A stretch of 64,000 nucleotides of DNA, taken from Streptomyces altiplanensis (GTDB taxonomy: Bacteria > Actinomycetota > Actinomycetes > Streptomycetales > Streptomycetaceae). Under the pieces are notes generated by a model, which worked only from the letters and a program-made list of their open reading frames with translations, ran no database searches and was not told the origin of the DNA. The position numbers and the translations under genes are program-made. Positions within the stretch are counted from its first letter, which is position 1; each line of letters starts with the position of its first letter. The stretch spans positions 1 through 64,000 of the forward strand of contig RHMC01000008.1 in the NCBI GenBank assembly GCA_003719395.1, given 5' to 3'. Shown piece by piece: positions 18,194 through 27,269 of the stretch.

Positions 18194-19424
18194 TCAGCCG
18201 GAAGTCGCCAGTCGCCGGCCGGCGGGAACGGCTTCGCGGGGACGGACGTCCTGACCCACGACGCCCGCGGCCTCCGTCGCCGCCCGCACGACCGCCGCCG
18301 ACAGCCGGCCGTTCTCGGGCGCCGCGCCGCCGGGGAAGGCGAACCTGCGGCGCGTGTAGCCGTACGTGAGACCGCTGCGCGGGTCGGCGAACGCCAGGGA
18401 GCCGGCGGCCCCGCTGTGCCCGAACGCGCCCCGCCCCCCAGGGCGGGGTAGTCGTCCGAAAGGGCCAGGAAGCCGAGACCGAAGGCGCCGCGCGAGCGGT
18501 TCACCAGGTCGTACCCCTCCGAGTGGATCTGGCCGACCTCGGCGATCATGTCCGGCTTCAGCAGCGGAGGACGCCCGTCCACCTCACCGACGGCCGCCGC
18601 GTACATCTTCGCCATGGCGGTCGCATGGGCCAGACCAGCGGCGGAGGCGTTGCCCCGGGCGCGCGCGAGCCGCGTGTTGGCCCACTCCACCAGGTCCGTC
18701 GGCCTCTCCCCGTGGAGGTTGAACGCGATGCCGCCCAGGCTGTGCCGGGAGACCGCGCCGGCGTCGAGCTCCGCCTGCTGTGCGGGTGTCGGGTCCATGG
18801 GCAGGATGTCCAGGACCCGCGACTCCAGCTCCTCGGGAAGCCCCAGGTGGAAGTCCAGGTCGTACGGCGCGCGGATCCGCTCCTCGAAGACCTCCTGGAG
18901 GGTCTTCCCGGTGGCCCGGTACACGATCTCGCCGGCCGCGCGCCGATGACGAGCCCGTGATAACCGAAGGCGGTGCCCGCCCGCCAGTACGGCCGCTGCC
19001 CCGCCAGCCGTTCCGCGATGACGCGGTCGTCCGTCAGTTCCTCGTCCGTGAACCCGGTGTCGGCGCCGACGACCCCCGCCCGGTGCGCGAGCAGTTCGCG
19101 CAGCGTGAGATCCGCCTTGCCCTCCGCCCCGAACTCCGGCCAGTAGTACGCCACTTCCCGGTCCAGGTCCAGTACGCCGTCCTGCGCCAGGAGCGCGACG
19201 ACCAGGTACGCCGCGCCCTTGGTGGAGGAGAAGACGTTGAGCAGCGTGGTGCCCGTGACCTCGTCCCCGCCCCACAGGTCGACGACCTGCCGGCCTCCCG
19301 CGAAAACGGCCAGCTGGGCGTCGGCGTGACCCGGCCGCTCCTCGGCGAGTACGGCGGCGAACTCCTCCCGTAGGCCCTCGAATCCCTCGGCGACCGTGCC
19401 CTGCACAGTGACCTTCTCCGGCAT
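18194..19424 (-). CDS. Serine hydrolase of the class C beta-lactamase/EstB family
   Basis: About 410 residues, no signal peptide. The nucleophile motif SxxK is SSTK in LLNVFSSTKGAAYLV, and DLTLRELLAHRAGV is the usual following helix. The second motif is FGYHG in place of Y-x-N, as in EstB-like esterases. GHSGAAGSLAF near the C-terminus replaces the lactamase KTG region. ATG 19424 follows GGGGGGAG. Breaks lie near 18945 and 18445. It is probably an esterase rather than a resistance enzyme. Confidence 0.85.
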
Positions 19425-19514
19425 CGTGTGCTCCCCCCTCGAAACTGCGTGTGCGTGTGTCACGGGTGAGTGACCGGGTGATCGAGCAACGGCCGCCGGG
19501 GGATTGTTCCGGGC

Positions 19515-22095
19515 TCAGCCCGCCGAGTGGATCAACGCCCGCCCGACCTGCGCGAAGGCGCCCTTCGGGTGCGCGCGGAACAGCGGCTCCGTACCGAAGA
19601 GCACGACTTCCGCGCCCTTCGCCGACGTACCGCTGACGACGGCCGCCTGGCCGGCCGCGTCCTCGGGGCCGCCGCTGCCGCCCCCGGCCGCGCGCCAGTG
19701 GCCGGACACGAGCGGGTTCCCCGTGCCGTACGACTGCTCGACCCGCACACCGGGGCCGAGGCCGGTGAACCACATCGGCGAGTAGACGAAGGTGTGCTCC
19801 GGCGCGCCGCCGGACACCGCGCCGCCCGCGTTGGAGACCCGGACGACGCCGTTGGCGTCCCCGTTGCCCTCGACCGGCTCCGCCGCCAGCAGACCGGCTC
19901 CGGCGTTGAGCGCCGCGCCCGCGGCGCCGCGGCCGACCACGCCGCCGCCGCCGGCGAGGAACGCGTCGACGCGCCGCGCGCGGCCGCGTCCAGCTTCCCG
20001 TACTCCAGCCCGGACGACACGAACAGCACATCGGCCCCCGACCAGTCGAAGCCCGCGTTGAGCGCGTCCGTGGAGACCGGCAGCACCTCGAAGCCCATCT
20101 CGCGCAGCGCGAACAGCTCGCCGGGCGTGACGGCCGCGGCGACCCGGGTGCGGTGCAGCGGGGCGATGCCCCTGGCCTTGGTGGCGTGGAAGGCGACGCC
20201 GTACCGGAGGGCGAGGGCGGCGGCCTTCTTGCGGGCCGAGGCGGGCACGAGCGCGCTGCCGTCGGCCGTACGCCGCACCTTCACGCCGTCCCTCAGCAGG
20301 GAGTTGAGTGCGGCCAGCTCCTTGGGGTCGCCGAGCCGCAGCTGGAGGTCGCCGCGCGCAGCGACGTAACCGGTCGGCGACGCGGCACGCACCGCACGCC
20401 CCGGAACATCCACCCCACCGGGAGCCTTCTGCACCTTCTCGACGCTCGCGCCCCACAGCAGGCCGAGGCTCCAGCCCGAGATGTCGTACATCGTCGAGAC
20501 GTCCGCGCTGATGTCCCGCCCCTCGTGCAGGATGACGTTGGCCCAGCCCGCGCTTGGGCTGGCGCATGTCGACGACGTCGACCCCGCCTCGTACGACCGG
20601 CCGCCGAGCCGGAAGTCCCGCCGGGCACGCTCCACCCTGACGTCATTGGCGACGAGGTGGTCGACGAGCCGGGCCGCGGCCGTCGCGGACCGCTGGCCCC
20701 GGCCCGCCGGGACGACGTACGCCCGGGGGAAGTCCGTTGTGTAGACGTCCTCGGGGCCGATCCCCGGCACGCCCGGAACGGTCTCCTCCGACACCGGCAC
20801 CTGCGCGGCACCCGCCGCGCCGCGCCGGAACGTCTCGATCTGGTCGGCGACGACCGAAGAGCGCTTCCCGGCCGTGTAGTCGAGGGTCGCGCGCATCGCC
20901 GCGCCCGCGATGTCCGTGTTGATGGCGGCCCTGCGGCGCAGCTCGGCGACCGGCAGCGTGTCGTACGACCGGTTGTTGACCTGCATCGGGAACTCGATGG
21001 TGTGCGCCGCGACCGCGCCCTGGAACGGCATGTACTGCGGCGTGAAGATCGGCGGCCAGTCGTCCCAGCCCTCCTCCTGGTCGCGGAAGGGGATGACGGC
21101 GGGCTCGACGCCGTCCTTCTCCGCCGTGTAGCCGAGGCCGTTGACGGCCCGCTCCATCCCCAGCGCGTTGGCGTAGGAGTTCTTGAGGAAGAGGTCGTAC
21201 TCGTAGTTCTCGCCGTGCGGCGGGGTCGTCGGCTCGATGAGCGTGCCGTTGACGTACCCGTGCAGGTCGATCATGACGGCAGGCTGCTTGTCGATGGCGA
21301 TCCGCCGGATCGCGCGCGCCTCGGGCTGGGTGGCGGTGATGAAGTCCCGGTTGAGGTCGAAGCCGTTGGAGTTGGCGCGGGTGCCGGCGATCCGCCCGTC
21401 GGGGTTGGCGGTCACATTGAGGTAGATGCGGGTCTTCGCCAGCAGATCGGCGGTCTTGCGGTCCTTCGCCTTCGCGAGCTCCTCGATGAGCTTCAGGGCG
21501 GCGTCCGTGCCCTCCCACTCATTGCCGTGGATGTTGTTGTTGATGAACACCGGCGCCTTGTAGTCCGCCTTGACGCGCCGGTCCTTGGCGGCGGCGGCCG
21601 GCGCGTTCTCGATCAGCTCCCGCATCCGCTCCTGCTCGCGGGCCTCACGGTCGCTCTCCGGCGCGGTCACGGTCACCAGGTACAGCTGATGGCCGCCGGC
21701 GGACCGCCCGGCGACCTCGACGCTGACCCGGTCGCCCAGCTTCTGCAGCTCGTTGAGTTTCGGGGCGATGGAGTGGTACGGCGTGAGCCCCAGCTTGATG
21801 GACTTGTCGGCCGGGTCCGGCGCGGGCGGGGTGAGGCGGGTACGGCGCGGATATCCGCCGTCGTGCCGCGGCCCGGAGGACGCCCGGCCGTCGAGCGCCG
21901 CGGCGGCGGCGCCCGCCGGTGTGCGCGCCGCCTTCCCCTGGCCGCCGTCGGCCCGTTCCCGGTGAACCCCGTTCCCTCCCCGCGGCCGTCGGCGGGTGGG
22001 CCGGGCCGGGCGGCGGCGGGGACGGAGGAGAGCAGAAGTGCGCCTGCCACGGCGGCGGTGGTGATGAGGAGAGGTCTCGGTATGCCTGTGCCCAT
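19515..22095 (-). CDS. Secreted M14-family zinc carboxypeptidase
   Basis: Large exported metallopeptidase of about 860 residues. A signal peptide (PRPLLITTAAVAGALLLSSV, cleavage after PAAA) starts at ATG 22095. Zinc ligands are H and E in NNNIHGNEWEGTDAA, followed by VTANPDGRIAGTRANSNGFD, and the third His is likely in VMIDLHGYVNG. A long C-terminal region after about residue 450 has beta-rich segments ending ALIHSAG. Breaks lie around 21880-22040, 20545-20590 (two, compensating) and 19985. It follows the serine hydrolase promoter region by 90 bp in the same orientation. Confidence 0.87.
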
Positions 22096-22403
22096 GCGTG
22101 TCTCCGGATGCGTCGGAAGCGATCAGGGATGATCGTTACGCAGGGTCTACCTGGTGAATCCCCCCACAACAAGAGGGCGTTGCACACCCGGCGCCGGGGA
22201 GGGGGCCTCGGCGAAGCCGGTGGCCGGAGCGGCCCCCGGTCCGTGCGGGCGGACGCGGGACGGCTCCCGCCCGGGAACCCCGCCCGGCGGATCCGGTCAC
22301 CATCGGCCGTCACGGTGGCACCGCGCACGGTCCGCTCCGCCCCGTACCCGCCTGCGGGCAGAACGCGAGTGACGAGCGTGGTCACGCCTTGTACGGTCCA
22401 CCC
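22096..22403. other. Intergenic region upstream of the M14 gene
   Basis: 308 bp between the divergent carboxypeptidase and acetyltransferase genes. It is GC-rich and must contain both promoters. I see no convincing -10/-35 pair, no RNA gene and no small coding frame with a ribosome site. Confidence 0.5.
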
Positions 22404-22926
22404 ATGCCGTTCCTGCCCCCCTCCCTGCGCCTGACGCGACTGCGTGACGATCACGCCCCGGCCCTTCTCGCCTTCGAGCTGGAGAACCGCGCCTACTTCG
22501 CGCGGTCGGTGCCCGACCGGGGCGACGACTACTTCACCCGCTTCGAGGCCCGTCACGCCGCCCTCCTCGCCGAGCAGGAAGCCGGCCTGTGCCACTTCCA
22601 CCTCCTCGTGGACGAGCGGGGCGCCGTCCTCGGACGCGTCAACCTGGTCGACGTACGGACGCGACCGCGACCTGGGCTACCGCATCGCCGAGCGGGTCGC
22701 GGGCCGGGGCCTGGCGGTCGCGTCCGTGCGGGAGATCCTCACGCTCGCCGCGACCGACTACGGCCTCGAAGCCCTCACCGCGGCCACCACCGCCGACAAC
22801 CCCGCCTCGCGCGCCGTCCTCACCCGGGCCGGCTTCGTCCCGGTCGGCGACACCGACCTGGACGGCCGGCCGGGTACGCGGTACCAGGTCAGCCTCGGGC
22901 AGTGGATAGGCTGTTCGCATGCGTGA
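22404..22926 (+). CDS. GNAT-family N-acetyltransferase (RimJ-like)
   Basis: About 173 residues. The N-terminal LRLTRLRDDHAPALLAFELE and NRAYFARSVPDRGDDYF are typical of RimJ/RimL-type acetyltransferases. The acetyl-CoA loop falls in LGYRIAERVAGRGLAVASVR, and the C-terminal TADNPASRAVLTRAGF is the usual N-x-x-S helix before the last strands. A one-base shift near 22660 separates the halves. ATG 22404 starts the protein, and its stop overlaps the next gene by 8 bp. The substrate, protein N-terminus or small molecule, is unknown. Confidence 0.85.
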
Positions 22927-23712
22927 TCTCGGGGTGGGCTTCGGCTACTTGATGAAGGGCCAGCGGTGGGTCGGCCGCCACGGCAAGTCCTACGGCTTCG
23001 GGCTGCTGCCCGGCCTGGTGACCTTCGTGCTGTACGCCGGCGCCCTCATCGGGCTCGTCTACGGCGCCGACGACCTCGCGGCCTGGGCCACACCCTTCGC
23101 CGACGACTGGGGCTCGCCCTGGCTCGGCCTCTTCCGCGGTGCGCTGACCGCCCTGCTCTTCGCCCTCGCGCTGTTCCTCGCGGTGATCACCTTCACCGCC
23201 GTGACGCTGCTCGTCGGCCAGCCCTTCTACGAGGAGCTGTCCGAGCGCGTCGACCGCTCCGTGTCCCCCGACGGCACCGCCCCCGAGTCGGATCTCCCGC
23301 TCGTCCGCGAGCTGTGGATCTCCGCCCGCGACAGCGTGCGCGTCCTGGCCCGGGTGGTGCTGTACGGCGTCCTGCTCTTCGCCTGCGGTTTCATCCCCGT
23401 CGTCGGCCAGACCGTCGTCCCCGTGCTCGGCTTCTGCGTCTCCGGCTTCTTCCTCGCGCACGAGCTGACATCCGTGGCGCTCCAGCGGCGCGGCGTCGAG
23501 CTGAAGCAGCGCCTCACCCTGCTGCGCGGCCGCCGCCTGCTCACCCTCGGCTTCGGCGTCCCGCTCACCCTCGCGTTCCTCGTGCCGCTGGTCGCGGTCT
23601 TCCTGATGCCGGGCGCGGTGGCCGGTGCGACGCTGATGCGCGGGACCTGCTGGAGGAGCCGTCGGCCGACGCGGACCACGCCGGCGCGGCCCTGCCCCCC
23701 GCCACCGCGTAG
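22919..23712 (+). CDS. EI24-domain integral membrane protein
   Basis: About 264 residues with at least five hydrophobic segments (LLPGLVTFVLYAGALIGLVY, ALLFALALFLAVITFTAVTL, VVLYGVLLFACGFIPVVGQT, VPLTLAFLVPLVAVFLMPG). The motif QPFYEELSERVD and the FIPVVGQ...L.A..LT pattern are those of the EI24/CysZ family. CysZ is a sulfate permease, but actinobacterial members are mostly uncharacterised. It is coupled to the acetyltransferase by overlap. A shift near 23640 moves the end to 23712, 4 bp short of the convergent neighbour's stop. Confidence 0.82.
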
Positions 23713-23716
23713 GCGG

Positions 23717-24447
23717 CTACCGCGCAGGCACCTCCACCAGGACGAGACCCGCCCCGTCCGGCGCCGCCTCGGCGAGCGCCGTACCGTCGGGGCCCCACAC
23801 CGCGCTCAGCCCGCAGGCGTCGTACGGCCCCGCCCGTCCCACGTGATTGGCGAGGACGACGTACAGCCCGTGGTCCCTCGCCCGCGCCGGATAGACCGCG
23901 AGGCGCTCCCGCTCGCCGTTCCCCCTCCCGTACAGCGAACTCGCCATGTAGACGCGGCAGGCGTCGGCGGCGGCCGCTCCGCGACGTCCGGGAAGTGGCT
24001 GTCGAAGCACGTCGCCAGCGCGAACCGCACACCGTCCAGCTCGAACCGCCCGTCGCCCGTGCCCGGTGCGAAGACGTCGCGTTCGTTCTCGTACAGATGC
24101 TGCTTGTCGTAACGGGTGAGCAGTGCGCCGTCCGGACCGAGGACGACGACCGCGATGGCGGGCCGGCCGCCGCCGTCCACGGCCGGGGCCGCGCAGTTGA
24201 CCACGGCCGCCGTGGCCGTCTCGCGGCAGGCCGCCCTGACCGGTTCCAGGCGCGGGTCGCCGGGCGTGACGAGCAGCGACGGATCCCGGGCGAGCAGTTC
24301 CAGTTCGTACCCGGTCAGGGACAGTTCGGCGAAGCCGGTGACACGGGCTCCGCGCCCGGCCGCCTCCCGGACGTACGCCGCCATCCGCTGCGCGTTCGCG
24401 CCGACGGAACCGGGCTCGGACGTGAACTGCGCGGTGGCTACGATCAT
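23717..24447 (-). CDS. Carbon-nitrogen hydrolase (nitrilase superfamily)
   Basis: Amidase-type enzyme of about 243 residues with the full Glu-Lys-Cys triad: E41 in TGFAELSLTGYE, K115 in TRYDKQHLYENE, and C147 in LATCFDSHFPD. The tail DHGLYVVLANHVGRAGPYDA, GLSAVWGPDGTALAEA and VEVPAR is normal for the family. One frame break lies near 23975. It is convergent with the EI24 gene, the stops being only 4 bp apart. Likely substrates are small amides or deaminated compounds; the sequence does not specify which. Confidence 0.87.
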
Positions 24448-24505
24448 GAGGTCCAGTATCCGCGAAGCGCTTGATGGCCGGACGCCCGGGCGCCAGCATC
24501 ACCCC

Positions 24506-25114
24506 ATGACCGAAGTGACCGCCGTAGCCGTCATCACCCTCCTCGCCGTCGTCAGCCCGGGCGCCGACTTCGCGATGGTCGTCCGCAACAGCTGCCTCTA
24601 CGGGCGTACGACCGGCCTGTTCGCCGCCGGCGGAGTCGCCGCGGGCGTCCTCGTCCACGTGACGTACACGATGCTCGGCGTCGGACTGCTGATCGCCTCG
24701 TCGACCGAGCTCTTCACCGCGATCAAGCTGGCGGGCGCGGCCTACCTCGTCTACGTCGGCGTCCGGACCTTCACCGCCCGCGCCGACCTCACCGTCGACC
24801 TGGAGGCGAAGCCGGAACCGGGCCCGCTCGGCGCGCTGCGTTCCGGCTTCCTCACCAACGTCCTCAACCCGAAGACGACACTCTTCGTCGTGTCGACCTT
24901 CACCCAGGTGGTCGGGCCGGGGACACCCGTGTGGCAGCAGGCCGGCTACGGCGTGTTCATGTCGGCCGCCCACCTCGGGTGGTTCGGTGCGGTCGCGCTC
25001 TTCTTCTCCGACTCCCGGCTGCGCGCGGCCCTGCTGCGCCGCCAGAAGGCCCTCAACCGCGCGATCGGCTCGGCACTGGTCGGGCTCGGAGTCACCCTGG
25101 GCTTCGCCCGCTGA
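24506..25114 (+). CDS. LysE/RhtB-family amino acid exporter
   Basis: Intact 202-residue membrane protein with about six hydrophobic segments. The N-terminal signature AVVSPGADFAMVVRNSCLYG matches the LysE family P-G-P/A region. KLAGAAYLVYVGVRTF and LTNVLNPKTTLFVVSTFTQV are the other conserved blocks. Such proteins export amino acids or homoserine lactone-like molecules by proton exchange. It is divergent from the carbon-nitrogen hydrolase (58 bp between starts) and ends just before a terminator. Confidence 0.9.
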   Translation: MTEVTAVAVITLLAVVSPGADFAMVVRNSCLYGRTTGLFAAGGVAAGVLVHVTYTMLGVGLLIASSTELFTAIKLAGAAYLVYVGVRTFTARADLTVDLEAKPEPGPLGALRSGFLTNVLNPKTTLFVVSTFTQVVGPGTPVWQQAGYGVFMSAAHLGWFGAVALFFSDSRLRAALLRRQKALNRAIGSALVGLGVTLGFAR

Positions 25115-25133
25115 CCTCCTCCCCGCCGCCCGG

Positions 25134-25157
25134 CGGAAGCCCGCCCGCGGGCTTCCG
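25134..25157. terminator. Terminator hairpin between convergent genes
   Basis: Perfect 11-bp stem (CGGAAGCCCGC with its complement, 2-nt gap) between the LysE stop and the C15-family stop. It overlaps the first copy of a 19-bp direct repeat at 25151-25169. Confidence 0.75.
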
Positions 25158-25192
25158 CTACGGCGTGCCGGCCGCTTCCGCTACGGCGTGCC
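25151..25192. repeat. 19-bp tandem duplication over the C15 gene end
   Basis: GCTTCCGCTACGGCGTGCC occurs at 25151-25169 and again at 25174-25192, a period of 23 bp. The second copy contains the stop codon and last codons of the C15-family gene, so the gene's tail has been duplicated just past its own stop. Confidence 0.85.
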
Positions 25193-26497
25193 CGCCGCCA
25201 CCGTCACGATCGCCCGCACCTGCGCGACGATGTCCAGCCGGTTGCGTACGAACGCGGGGTCGGTCACCTCGGTGGTGTTGCCCGCACCGAACTGCAGCAC
25301 CGGCGTGTGCACATGCCCGCCGGGCAGCTCCTTCAGCCCGAGGCGGTCGCGCAGCAGCGTCGACCCGGTACGCGATCTCGTTGGAGAGGTAGTCGCCGCC
25401 CCCGCCCGCGCGGCGGTCGAGCCCGCGGTCGGGCCGTCCGGGCGGACCACGGGGGCGGTCGCGCCCGCCGGGATCTCGGTCACCGACGTGTTGTCGTACA
25501 CCGGGAAGCGGCCGGTGTCCGCGGCCACGATCTCCCGGTACGGGAGCGTGGTCGCCGTCCACTGCGGCTGCGAGGCGGGACCGGCCACCGGAACGGTCTC
25601 CGTGCGCGAGACGTTCTCGTTGTCCGGGAAGCCGCCGCGCCAGGCCCCGTTGAAGCGCTCGACGTCGATCCGGCCGACCCGCCCCTGGCTGACGGTGGTG
25701 AAGAGGTCGAGGTGCGGCAGGTGCGGGCGCAGGGCGCGCTCGACCGTGCCGTCCGCGAAGTCCTGCCAGCGGACCGGGAAGACGGCCGTCTCGATCCGCG
25801 CGGGGCCGGCGGCGGTCCGTACCACCGTGCCGTCCAGCGCGAGCGCCGTCGCGCCCGACGGGTTGCTGATCCGCACGTCCCGGTCCAGCGTGAACGGGTC
25901 GAAGCCGGTGACGAGCACCCGCTTCATGCCCTTGCCCGCTGCCGCCGTCTCCGTCGCCGGGAAGCGGATCGTGTCCTGGCCGCGCGACGACCGCTCCAGC
26001 CGGTCCAGCAGTTTCGCCCGCGCCGCACCGGAGAGCCCGAACGGCGCCTGCCACTGCCGCAGCTCGCGGGTCATGCCCAGCCGCGCCCAGTACAGCGGCC
26101 GGTCGTCGTCCCGGCTCAGGGCCGCCCGTCGCCCGCCACCGTCCTTTTGGGGAAGCGCTTCGCGCCCTTCGTGTTCCGCCGGGCCCCGCCCCTGCGCCCG
26201 GTCCACGGCGCGCTGCCACAGCCGCGATCCGTGCCGTACGACGGCCCGCTCGGCCGCGGCGTACGACCGCGCACCGCTCAGCGTCTTCCCGAAGTCCGCC
26301 GCCACGGCGTCGAATCCGCTGCGCCGCAGGATCTCCTGCGGCGCGGCCCGTTCCAGCCGCTGCTCCTCGACGGTGGCCGGATCCACCGCCACCGGCTCCG
26401 CCGCCGTGGCGGGCAGCGCCCCGAGGAGGGGGACGAGCGTGAGGAACGCGACGCCGAGTGCGTGGCGCCGGAGACGTGCCGGGCGTATCGGGGACAC
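25181..26497 (-). CDS. Secreted pyroglutamyl-peptidase-I-like (C15) protein with Ser at the Cys site
   Basis: About 438 residues from GTG 26497 (GGAAGGA upstream), with a signal peptide (LGVAFLTLVPLLGALPATAA) and a 160-residue N-terminal extension before the C15 fold. The fold starts with KRVLVTGFDPF and SNPSGATALAL. The catalytic glutamate is matched by RIDVERFNG and the histidine by GGHVHTPVLQFG. Where the family has G-T-F-V-C-N-x3-Y, this protein reads GDYLSNEIAY, so the nucleophilic cysteine is serine (codon 25383-25385). It may be inactive or use another chemistry. Two compensating frame slips lie near 25370-25430. Confidence 0.75.
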   Translation of the reverse strand: MSPIRPARLRRHALGVAFLTLVPLLGALPATAAEPVAVDPATVEEQRLERAAPQEILRRSGFDAVAADFGKTLSGARSYAAAERAVVRHGSRLWQRAVDRAQGRGPAEHEGREALPQKDGGGRRAALSRDDDRPLYWARLGMTRELRQWQAPFGLSGAARAKLLDRLERSSRGQDTIRFPATETAAAGKGMKRVLVTGFDPFTLDRDVRISNPSGATALALDGTVVRTAAGPARIETAVFPVRWQDFADGTVERALRPHLPHLDLFTTVSQGRVGRIDVERFNGAWRGGFPDNENVSRTETVPVAGPASQPQWTATTLPYREIVAADTGRFPVYDNTSVTEIPAGATAPVVRPDGPTAGSTAARAGAATTSPTRSRTGSTLLRDRLGLKELPGGHVHTPVLQFGAGNTTEVTDPAFVRNRLDIVAQVRAIVTVAAGTP

Positions 26498-26550
26498 GGG
26501 TGATCCTTCCGTCGGGTGGCGGAAGTATCCCGGTACGCCAGCGACTTGCG

Positions 26551-27126
26551 CTACGGGGCGGGCTCGTGCTGCAGGAGGGAGAGGAAGTCGCGGAAGGCGG
26601 CCGGCATGTCCACCGCCCGCGGATCGAGCAGCCACTGGTACTGGAGCCCGTCCATGACCGCCACCAGAAGCGGCGCCGCCCGTTCCGGCGTCAGCCCGCC
26701 GGGCAGCCGGTCACCGTACTCGGCGCGCAGGGCGGCCGCCATGTCCCCGCGGACCTGGGCGTAGCGGTGGGTGAAGAACTCCCGCACCGGGTGGTCCTCG
26801 GTCACGCTCTCGCCCAGCAGCGCGGAGAAGGTCTGTACGACGCCGGGGCGCATCGCGTTGTACTCCACCAGCGAGTCGAGCAGGTCCAGCCGCCGGGCCG
26901 CGGCGCCGCGCCCCGGACCGCCGGTGTCCCACTGGTCGCGCTCCTCCAGGACGGCGACGAGCAGGGCCTCCTTGGTGGGGAAGTAGTGGAGCAGCCCCTG
27001 CTGGGTCAGGCCCACGCGCTCGGCGACCGCGCTCACCGAGGCTCCCCGGTAGCCGCGTTCGGCGATCACTTCGAGGGCCGCGCGGAGGATCTCCGCCCGC
27101 CGCTCCTGGCTCCTGGCCCTGGCCAT
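26551..27126 (-). CDS. TetR-family transcriptional regulator
   Basis: Intact 191-residue regulator. The N-terminal helix-turn-helix is EILRAALEVIAERGYRGASV, then SAVAERVGLTQQGLLHYFPT and KEALLVAVLEERD. The C-terminal ligand domain is of the TetR_C_6 style (GVVQTFSALLGESVTEDHPV, LLVAVMDGLQYQWLLDPRAV), as seen in local repressors of GH3 and other sugar genes. ATG 27126 faces the beta-glucosidase start 144 bp away, and it probably represses that gene. No clear operator palindrome stood out. Confidence 0.88.
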   Translation of the reverse strand: MARARSQERRAEILRAALEVIAERGYRGASVSAVAERVGLTQQGLLHYFPTKEALLVAVLEERDQWDTGGPGRGAAARRLDLLDSLVEYNAMRPGVVQTFSALLGESVTEDHPVREFFTHRYAQVRGDMAAALRAEYGDRLPGGLTPERAAPLLVAVMDGLQYQWLLDPRAVDMPAAFRDFLSLLQHEPAP

Positions 27127-27269
27127 CGTCCCGGTTCCTTCCCCTCGTACGTGCTGGCAGGACGGTACGTCGTCCCCGTAAATCTCGGAAGGGTGACGAA
27201 CCCTACCGCCCTACAAGTGGACGCGTGACGATGGAGGCACCAGCAGGACTTCGACGAGGAGGTACCGCC

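Noticed and set aside
18194..19424. Beta-lactam resistance gene
   Set aside because: The second and third active-site motifs match esterase-like relatives, and no signal peptide is present.
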